Positions 14,280 to 18,578 of a stretch of 18,578 nucleotides of DNA are shown one piece after another (within the stretch, counting starts at the first letter, position 1; each line of letters starts with the position of its first letter). Source of the DNA: Firmicutes bacterium UBA5486 (GTDB lineage Bacteria; Bacillota; UBA4882; UBA10575). Location: assembly GCA_002427045.1 (NCBI GenBank), contig DIPO01000070.1:15859-34436 (forward strand), written 5' to 3'. The position numbers and the translations under genes were made by a program. The notes under the pieces were generated by a model that had not been told where the DNA came from, did not search any database, and saw nothing but the letters and a program-made list of their open reading frames with translations.

Positions 14280-14729
14280 TCATTTTCTTAATAAAAGAAA
14301 AGCTCCAATCACCATTAAAACGATTCCGATTACTTTTCCAATAGTAAAAGGAATCGTTTCTTGATTAAACAAGCCAAAGTGATCAATAAGATAGGCTGTT
14401 ATTAACTGAAAGAAGATAATTCCAGTAGTAGCAATCCCCACGCCTAATTTAGGAATTGCTACTGCTACCCCATAGATAATTGCTACCCCAATCGGACCAC
14501 CTAGCCAAAAATAAAAAGGTATTCCTGGCAGTTTTTGCAGAAGTGATTCCCCTTTCATAAAAACTAAAAGTAATCCCCCCACTGTTAAAGTTCCAAGAAA
14601 TTGTACACTGAAGGTAGCAGGGAGTAAACCCAGTTTTTCTCCAAGATAGGAATTTAGGCTCCCCTGAACCGCCATTAAAGCCCCGGCTAATCCGGCAATA
14701 AAGATAAAAAGTATATTCAACTTTACCAA
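14280..14729 (-). CDS. YdcZ/DUF606-type DMT superfamily membrane protein
   Basis: TTG start at 14729, with AAGAAGG six bases upstream; another in-frame TTG at 14720 is possible. The 149-aa product is almost wholly hydrophobic, with five membrane helices (about 5-25, 35-57, 68-90, 95-115, 125-147). The opening resembles YdcZ-family proteins (GLAGALMAVQGSLNSYLG), which are half-size drug/metabolite transporter relatives with five helices. These presumably pair in the membrane, since full DMT transporters have ten. The substrate is unknown. It is a single gene here, although family members often occur in pairs or fusions. It converges on the second cheY-like gene with no intervening base and diverges from the ZIP transporter gene 98 bases away. 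Confidence 0.85.
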   Translation of the reverse strand: MVKLNILFIFIAGLAGALMAVQGSLNSYLGEKLGLLPATFSVQFLGTLTVGGLLLVFMKGESLLQKLPGIPFYFWLGGPIGVAIIYGVAVAIPKLGVGIATTGIIFFQLITAYLIDHFGLFNQETIPFTIGKVIGIVLMVIGAFLLLRK

Positions 14730-14775
14730 CTCAACCTTCTTCCAGGATAAATTTTATTCTCCCCCATCAGCCGCT

Positions 14776-14792
14776 GGCATATCCGGTATGCC
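14776..14792. promoter_or_regulatory. Inverted repeat between two divergent transporter genes
   Basis: GGCATA (14776-14781) and TATGCC (14787-14792) flank a 5-base spacer in the 98-base gap between the YdcZ-type and ZIP genes. No convincing promoter hexamers are visible on either strand. It could be an operator serving both genes or a small leader hairpin of the ZIP transcript; the role is inference. Confidence 0.35.
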
Positions 14793-14827
14793 TTCAGGAA
14801 TAAGATGGAAAGCAGGAGGGGAATGGA

Positions 14828-15565
14828 TTGAAGGTTATTTTTTCTGCTGCAGTCTTAGGGTTTTTTGTGGGAATTTTAGGTGCGGGGCTGGGAGGATTTG
14901 GAGCAATCTTTGTACCAAAGATTACTCCAAAACAACAAAGCATACTGGTCGGATTCTCCGGTGGAGTAATGTTAGGCGTAGTTATCTGGGATTTAATCCC
15001 TGAAGCTTGGGAGCTTGGCCCCAACTATACTTTAGCTGGTTTTTTTTGGGGAGCGGTTTTTATTTTATTATTAAGAAAATACTACCAACTTTCTGATCCT
15101 ACGAAAATAACTTCCAAGTTTACTAAAGCGGGAATGCTACTGGGTATTGGGATTGCTTTGCATAATTTCCCTGAAGGGGTTGCCGTGGGAACAGTCTTTG
15201 CTAATGATCCAGAATCAACTCTTTGGTGGCAATTATCCTTATTGATGGCCATTCATAATATTCCGGAGGGTTTAGCAGTGGCAGCTACTCTAAGATTAGG
15301 AGAGACCAGCTGGAAGAGAATAGCTTTTGTACTTACAATTGCTGAATTGCCAATGTGTATCGGAGCGCTACTTGGCGGAATTCTCGGATCTATAGCCACC
15401 GTTTGGACTGCTTCATCTCTAGGTTTTGCCGGAGGTGCCATGTGCCTTTTGGTCTGGAGCGAACTACTTCCAATCGCCCGGGAGATGTCAGGGTTCCTTC
15501 ACACTTTAATAGGCTTAGGAAGTGGTCTGGGTACCGCCTGGATACTTACAATAATCATCTCTTAA
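14828..15565 (+). CDS. ZIP family divalent metal transporter (GufA-like)
   Basis: TTG start at 14828, six bases after GGAGGGG; the ATG at 14823 is out of frame and stops at once. The 245-aa product has about eight hydrophobic helices. The ZIP metal path is visible as HNFPEG (112-117, helix 4) and HNIPEG (143-148, helix 5), with an acidic helix-2 motif in WDLIPEA (54-60) and SELLPIARE (211-219). ZIP proteins move Zn(II) and sometimes Fe, Mn or Co into the cytoplasm. The histidine-rich loop between helices 3 and 4, typical of eukaryotic ZIPs, is absent, as expected for the bacterial GufA/ZupT-like type. It appears to be transcribed alone. A regulatory link to the MntR-like gene 14 kb away is conceivable but unsupported. 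Confidence 0.9.
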   Translation: MKVIFSAAVLGFFVGILGAGLGGFGAIFVPKITPKQQSILVGFSGGVMLGVVIWDLIPEAWELGPNYTLAGFFWGAVFILLLRKYYQLSDPTKITSKFTKAGMLLGIGIALHNFPEGVAVGTVFANDPESTLWWQLSLLMAIHNIPEGLAVAATLRLGETSWKRIAFVLTIAELPMCIGALLGGILGSIATVWTASSLGFAGGAMCLLVWSELLPIAREMSGFLHTLIGLGSGLGTAWILTIIIS

Positions 15566-15889
15566 ACGAGTGGCGAGTTACGAATGACAGTCTGTCTTTG
15601 CAGTTTTCTTTACCTAGCCAGGTCAGAATGTTGTTTCAGCAATGAAATTAAATTTCTTCATTCAGCATTCTTGGTAAAGCAGAGGCGGAAATTACAACTT
15701 AAATTGGATTTTCATCTTTTCACGTGCTCCAGCAAAGCTGGGGTGGAGGACTACCTGTTTTTGAAGGAAATGCATGAGCAATACAACCATTTACCGTAAT
15801 TAAAGAATTATTTACACCTAAGTTTTTACTAACAAAAAGTATGAACAGCTATCTTTCCGGAGAAAATAAAAAAAAGGAGGTATCAGTTC
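15566..15889 (+). other. Intergenic region with a long bulged stem-loop
   Basis: This 324-base region between the ZIP and DUF1540 genes has no supported gene. CTTTACC (15608-15614), AGAATGTTG (15625-15633) and AATGAA (15641-15646) pair in order with GGTAAAG (15673-15679), CAGCATTCT (15663-15671) and TTCATT (15657-15662). That is 22 pairs including one G-U, with bulges of 10 and 7 bases on the 5' side only. A second hairpin, CCAGC/GCTGG (15729-15733 and 15737-15741), follows. No T tract follows either, so simple termination is unlikely. A decayed small mobile element or a structured RNA is possible. Confidence 0.5.
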
Positions 15890-16093
15890 ATGCCCAAAAG
15901 TAATGTTAAAGTCCAATGCTATGTCGATAGTTGTGATTATTGGGAGAATAATAATTTATGTGCCGCAGAAGCTATAGAAATTGATAATCAATCCATCGGT
16001 GACCTTACCATGGAGATGGGAACCCTGGGTGAAGGAAAAGATGAGGCTAAAACCTCTAAAGGAACCTATTGTCGAACTTACAAGCCTAAATAA
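15890..16093 (+). CDS. DUF1540 small Cys-containing protein
   Basis: ATG at 15890, nine bases after AAAAAGGAGG. The 67-aa product carries the DUF1540 pattern: Cys10, Cys15 in CDYW, Cys24 after NNL, and Cys61 in TYCRTYKP. The four cysteines probably bind one metal ion, most likely zinc. The family is common in Clostridia and other Bacillota and its function is unknown to me. There is no signal peptide or membrane segment. It has an exceptionally strong ribosome binding site and its own terminator (16134-16159), so it is probably an abundant single-gene product. No recognisable -35/-10 pair lies upstream, which leaves room for an alternative sigma factor. Confidence 0.88.
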   Translation: MPKSNVKVQCYVDSCDYWENNNLCAAEAIEIDNQSIGDLTMEMGTLGEGKDEAKTSKGTYCRTYKPK

Positions 16094-16133
16094 TATTGAT
16101 CGTAAGTATGCGTAGAAGAAATTTCAAATAAGC

Positions 16134-16159
16134 CCGGCCTTAGAGCCGGTTTTTATTTT
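16134..16159 (+). terminator. Terminator after the DUF1540 gene
   Basis: CCGGC (16134-16138) pairs with GCCGG (16145-16149), followed by TTTTTATTTT. The stem is short but GC-only, with a good T tract. Confidence 0.8.
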
Positions 16160-16181
16160 GTACTACCTGAATTTTTATAAC

Positions 16182-16238
16182 ATGAAAAAATGTATAATCT
16201 ATCTCCTAGCTCATCATTCGTCTTTAATAATAACCTAG
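16182..16238 (+). CDS. Possible ilvD leader peptide, 18 aa rich in Ile and Leu
   Basis: ATG at 16182 opens an 18-codon frame ending in TAG (16236-16238), which reads MKKCIIYLLAHHSSLIIT. Seven of 18 residues are Ile (4) or Leu (3), and some are consecutive. It stands about 70 bases before a terminator-like hairpin and 150 bases before ilvD, the arrangement of a branched-chain amino acid attenuator. Against it, there is no ribosome binding site, Val is absent, and a TATAAT (16193-16198) lies inside the frame; if that is the promoter, the start codon is not transcribed. It may be chance in AT-rich DNA. Confidence 0.2.
   Translation: MKKCIIYLLAHHSSLIIT
16193..16198 (+). promoter_or_regulatory. 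Candidate -10 element upstream of ilvD
   Basis: A consensus TATAAT sits about 110 bases before the terminator-like hairpin and 190 bases before ilvD. No good -35 is found at 16-18 bases upstream. If it is used, the transcript would have a long leader containing CCTAG/CTAGG (16205-16209 and 16235-16239) and then the hairpin at 16309. Confidence 0.4.
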
Positions 16239-16308
16239 GCAAGCTAATTTAAATATTTTTACCTTTTTTGCGTCTTAAAATAATCCGCAGCAAAATTTAT
16301 CCTGTTAG

Positions 16309-16332
16309 AGTCCAGAAAAGGACTTTTTTTTT
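16309..16332 (+). terminator. Terminator-like hairpin in the ilvD leader, possible attenuator
   Basis: AGTCC (16309-16313) pairs with GGACT (16320-16324) across AGAAAA, followed by nine T residues (16324-16332). The DUF1540 gene already has its own terminator, and this one lies only 57 bases before ilvD, so it may act as a transcription attenuator. No T-box core sequence is recognisable in the leader. The stem is short. Confidence 0.55.
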
Positions 16333-16389
16333 CGATCACGAATAAAATAGAAACTCTGTATTTAAATCCGAGCAAAGGAGTGTTATTTT

Positions 16390-18051
16390 ATGCGTAGCAA
16401 TCAGGTGAAAAAAGGAACCTCTAGAGCTCCTCATCGTTCTTTATTCAAAGCCATGGGCTATACTGATGAAGAACTAAGCAGGCCTTTAATTGGTATTGCT
16501 AATTCTTTCAATGAAATAATTCCCGGCCATATCCACCTCCGGACAATAGCCGAGGCTGTTAAAGCCGGAATAAGAATGGCAGGAGGTACTCCAATAGAAT
16601 TTGGCGTCATTGGTGTCTGTGATGGTATTGCTATGGGACATGAAGGGATGAAATACTCACTGGCCAGTCGGGAGTTGATCGCCGACTCAATAGAGATCAT
16701 GGCTGGTGCACATGCCTTCGACGGGTTGGTCTTAATCCCCAATTGCGACAAAATAGTTCCGGGTATGTTAATGGCAGCCGGAAGACTTAACCTCCCAAGC
16801 ATTATTATCAGCGGCGGCCCAATGTTAGCCGGAGAACTTAACGGTAACCGCCTTGATCTGAATTCCGTTTTTGAGGGAGTAGGAGCAGAAGCAATTGGTA
16901 AAATTACCAAGGAAGATTTAGCAGCTCTTGAAGAACGGGCCTGCCCGGGGTGTGGTTCTTGTTCTGGAATGTTTACGGCTAATACCATGAACTGTTTAAC
17001 AGAAGTTTTAGGAATGGGGCTTCCTGGTAATGGTACGATTCCAGCCGTTGATGCCCGTCGCCTGCGTTTAGCTAAAACCTCTGGCTTTCGAATTATGGAA
17101 CTAGTGAAAGCCAAAATTCAGCCACGTGCAATTATGACTAAGGAAGCCTTTACTAATGCCCTTACTGTAGATATGGCAATTGGTGGATCAACTAATACAA
17201 TCCTTCATCTTCCAGCCATTGCTCATGAGGTTGGAATTAACCTCGATTTAAACTGGATAAATGAACTTAGTGAGAAAACCCCCCATCTTTGTCATCTACG
17301 TCCTTCCGGACCCCATCATCTTCAGGATCTTGATGCTGCTGGCGGTATTTCCGCCCTGATGGCTACTTTGGCACAGCAGAATCTAATTGATTTATCTACT
17401 CTGACGGTTACCGGCCAAAGTATTGGGGAAAATATTAGAGACGTAAATAATCTTAATCCTGATGTTATTAGGCCAATTAATAACCCTTACCATGAACGGG
17501 GTGGCCTCGCTGTCCTCTTTGGTACGCTAGCCCCTGATGGTGCTGTTGTTAAACAATCAGCCGTTGACCCCGGAATGATGGTTCACGAAGGACCAGCTCG
17601 GGTCTTTGAGTCTGAAGAAGAAGCGATCTCAGCGATCCTTAATGGTAATATTAAGCCCGGTGAAATTATAGTCATTAGATATGAAGGCCCAAAAGGAGGG
17701 CCGGGTATGCGAGAAATGCTCTCCCCAACTTCTGCCATTGCCGGGATGGGGCTTGACCGGCAAGTTGCCTTAATTACGGATGGCCGTTTCTCCGGAGCTA
17801 GCCGGGGCGCTTCGATTGGACATGTTTCACCCGAAGCTGCCACTGGCGGTCCCATTGCTTTAGTTCAAGAGGGCGACCGAATCCAAATTGATATCTCAGC
17901 TCACCGGCTGGATTTACTGGTCGAGCCTGAAGAAATTGAACGTAGAAAAGCTCAATGGAAGCAACCTGCAATTAGAATTACCAATGGGTATCTGGGTAGA
18001 TACGCAAAGTTAGTAAAATCTGCTAATACAGGAGCGATTATTGATGCCTGA
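16390..18051 (+). CDS. ilvD: Dihydroxy-acid dehydratase
   Basis: ATG at 16390, nine bases after AAAGGAG (16374-16380). The 553-aa length is usual for IlvD. The enzyme dehydrates 2,3-dihydroxy-isovalerate and 2,3-dihydroxy-3-methylvalerate to the 2-keto acids that lead to valine/leucine and isoleucine, in the cytoplasm, using an Fe-S cluster and Mg. Signatures are RAPHRSL at the N-terminus, IGVCDGIAMGHEGM (74-87), PNCDK with Cys119, and CPGCGSCSGMFTANTMNCL with Cys185, Cys188 and Cys191. The C-terminal part has YEGPKGGPGMREML and TDGRFSGASRG. Position 46 has PGH where many IlvD/Edd proteins have PCN; this is also seen in the Bacillus and E. coli enzymes as I recall. No other ilv or leu gene is in the window. 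The following small gene overlaps its end. Confidence 0.96.
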   Translation: MRSNQVKKGTSRAPHRSLFKAMGYTDEELSRPLIGIANSFNEIIPGHIHLRTIAEAVKAGIRMAGGTPIEFGVIGVCDGIAMGHEGMKYSLASRELIADSIEIMAGAHAFDGLVLIPNCDKIVPGMLMAAGRLNLPSIIISGGPMLAGELNGNRLDLNSVFEGVGAEAIGKITKEDLAALEERACPGCGSCSGMFTANTMNCLTEVLGMGLPGNGTIPAVDARRLRLAKTSGFRIMELVKAKIQPRAIMTKEAFTNALTVDMAIGGSTNTILHLPAIAHEVGINLDLNWINELSEKTPHLCHLRPSGPHHLQDLDAAGGISALMATLAQQNLIDLSTLTVTGQSIGENIRDVNNLNPDVIRPINNPYHERGGLAVLFGTLAPDGAVVKQSAVDPGMMVHEGPARVFESEEEAISAILNGNIKPGEIIVIRYEGPKGGPGMREMLSPTSAIAGMGLDRQVALITDGRFSGASRGASIGHVSPEAATGGPIALVQEGDRIQIDISAHRLDLLVEPEEIERRKAQWKQPAIRITNGYLGRYAKLVKSANTGAIIDA

Positions 18052-18259
18052 TCAAAAAAGAATGGTAACTTTAGTACAAGTACAAAATTCTACTAAAGCC
18101 AGTCTAATCAGGAGTATTCTGAAAGGTTCTGGGATTGAATCTTTTATTCCCGATGAGATCTTCGGGACCATCTACGGGGGAACTCTGGGCATTAGGATTC
18201 AAGTGCGGACCGAAGATCTGGAAAAAGCTAAAGAGGTTCTGGAAAAGATTGAATCTTAG
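18044..18259 (+). CDS. DUF2007 family small protein
   Basis: Start chosen as ATG at 18044, nine bases after AGGAG (18030-18034) inside ilvD; an in-frame TTG at 18041 is possible. It overlaps the end of ilvD by 8 bases in another frame, so it is probably translationally coupled. The 71-aa product has the DUF2007 layout: a beta strand (MVTLVQVQN), a helix (KASLIRSILKGSGI), a strand and Gly-rich turn (IYGGTLGIRIQV), then a final helix (EDLEKAKEVLEKI). The fold resembles small ligand-binding ferredoxin-like domains, and the family is annotated as putative signal transducing. Pairing with ilvD might suggest a role in branched-chain synthesis, but this is conjecture. Confidence 0.8.
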   Translation: MPDQKRMVTLVQVQNSTKASLIRSILKGSGIESFIPDEIFGTIYGGTLGIRIQVRTEDLEKAKEVLEKIES

Positions 18260-18322
18260 AAACATCGATTAGTTAAATTATAAACCGTTTGTAAAATAAT
18301 TTTATAATTCCTTGTTATACTT

Positions 18323-18353
18323 AAAAGCGCCATAATCTTATGGTGCTTTTTAT
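18323..18353 (+). terminator. Terminator after ilvD and the DUF2007 gene
   Basis: AAAAGCGCCATA (18323-18334) pairs with TATGGTGCTTTT (18339-18350) with one G-U pair and a 4-base loop, and T residues continue to 18351. It closes the two-gene transcript. Confidence 0.88.
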
Positions 18354-18423
18354 ATTTATACCTTTATTTCGTCTTTATTTCCTTATTACTATATAATTAT
18401 ACATTAAATTTGCATAATAATTA

Positions 18424-18452
18424 TTGCCTTTTTTATAATTATCCTATATAAT
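18424..18452 (+). promoter_or_regulatory. Candidate promoter reading out of the window to the right
   Basis: TTGCCT (18424-18429) and TATAAT (18447-18452) are separated by 17 bases in a very AT-rich tract. Transcription would start near 18459 and run through the repeat at 18484-18516 and the hairpin at 18516-18538 toward a gene outside the window. Confidence 0.5.
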
Positions 18453-18483
18453 ATGACCAATCTTTCTTTTTAAATTCTGTATC

Positions 18484-18516
18484 AAGCTTTTTACGTTGTG
18501 TCCTTTTTAAAAGGCC
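18484..18516 (+). repeat. Right copy of the inverted repeat shared with 1-33
   Basis: Thirty of 33 bases match the reverse complement of 1-33; the differences are three transitions. The repeat contains CCTTTTTAAAAGG, which can fold back on itself, and GTTG (18495-18498) can pair with CAAC (18518-18521) beyond it. Confidence 0.7.
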
Positions 18517-18538
18517 CCAACACAATAATAGTGTTGGG
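18516..18538. other. Hairpin adjoining the right repeat copy
   Basis: CCCAACAC (18516-18523) pairs perfectly with GTGTTGGG (18531-18538) around AATAATA. On the minus strand it is followed by GCCTTTT and could terminate a leftward transcript from outside the window. On the plus strand no T tract follows. Its 5' arm overlaps an alternative pairing with the repeat, so two exclusive folds are possible. Confidence 0.55.
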
Positions 18539-18578
18539 CTTGTATTAGGCGATCAATATATTGTGCAGGGACAGAAAA

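Noticed and set aside
15584..15799. A 71-codon open frame after the ZIP gene
   Set aside because: No ribosome binding site, no recognisable protein features, and it runs through the long stem-loop at 15608-15679; treated as non-coding.
16160..16389. T-box riboswitch before ilvD
   Set aside because: I looked for the conserved T-box core (AGGGTGGNACCGCG-like) and do not see it; only a short terminator-like hairpin is present.
16458..17114. A 218-codon minus-strand open frame inside ilvD
   Set aside because: It lies entirely within a certain ilvD gene, its composition (rich in Ser, Pro, Ile) is that of a reverse-frame shadow, and it has no ribosome binding site.
18564..18578. A GCAGGGACAGAAAA-like end resembling REP-type GGGACAG elements of Bacillota
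   Set aside because: Only a few bases at the window edge, with no second arm visible; too little to call.
1..18578. Composite transposon bounded by the end repeats
   Set aside because: The enclosed genes are mostly ordinary chromosomal ones and there is no transposase or integrase; the repeats are short, imperfect and at the arbitrary window edges.
1..18578. CRISPR array, tRNA or rRNA genes
   Set aside because: No regularly spaced direct repeats, no cloverleaf with CCA-type ends and no rRNA-like sequence were seen on either strand.

Overview
The window looks like a chromosomal segment of an AT-rich, Gram-positive, endospore-forming member of the Bacillota, most likely an anaerobic clostridial lineage. 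The supporting signs are strong AGGAGG-type ribosome binding sites, frequent TTG and GTG starts, the spore germination gene ypeB, a HelD RNA polymerase recycling factor, a DUF1540 protein and an MntR-type regulator. I cannot name a genus. Most genes are housekeeping or accessory-core genes. I see no phage, transposase, CRISPR array, rRNA or tRNA.

Layout, left to right. 1-90: part of a repeat and a terminator from an upstream gene outside the window. 208-693: an MntR/DtxR-family metal-dependent regulator preceded by inverted repeats. 924-3990: an operon of three overlapping M42 metallo-aminopeptidase paralogues, closed by a perfect 16-bp terminator stem. 4202-5632 (minus): a Cof-type HAD phosphatase and an unrecognised Cys-containing protein. 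5888-8158: helD. 8369-9688: a DUF1015 protein. 9818-11326 (minus): an IMP dehydrogenase with a consensus sigma-A promoter. 11765-13195: ypeB without an adjacent sleB. 13298-14279: two CheY-like response regulators, 121 aa each. 14280-14729 (minus): a YdcZ-type DMT transporter, divergent from a ZIP-family metal transporter (14828-15565). 15890-16093: DUF1540. 16390-18259: ilvD, preceded by a terminator that may be an attenuator, and overlapped by a DUF2007 gene. 18323-18578: a terminator, a possible outward promoter and a second copy of the left-end repeat in inverse orientation.

Functional themes are peptide turnover (M42 triplet), metal homeostasis (MntR, ZIP), nucleotide and branched-chain amino acid synthesis (guaB, ilvD), transcription recovery (HelD), and sporulation and signalling (YpeB, CheY twins). 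Nothing forms an obviously new multi-gene system.

The points most worth a second look are: the inverted repeat pair at the window ends; the IMPDH, whose active-site numbering matches the Tritrichomonas foetus enzyme; the M42 triplet with a Glu-for-Asp metal ligand; an MntR with a His-to-Asp change in its metal site; the candidate ilvD leader; and several intergenic stem-loops with no assigned role.
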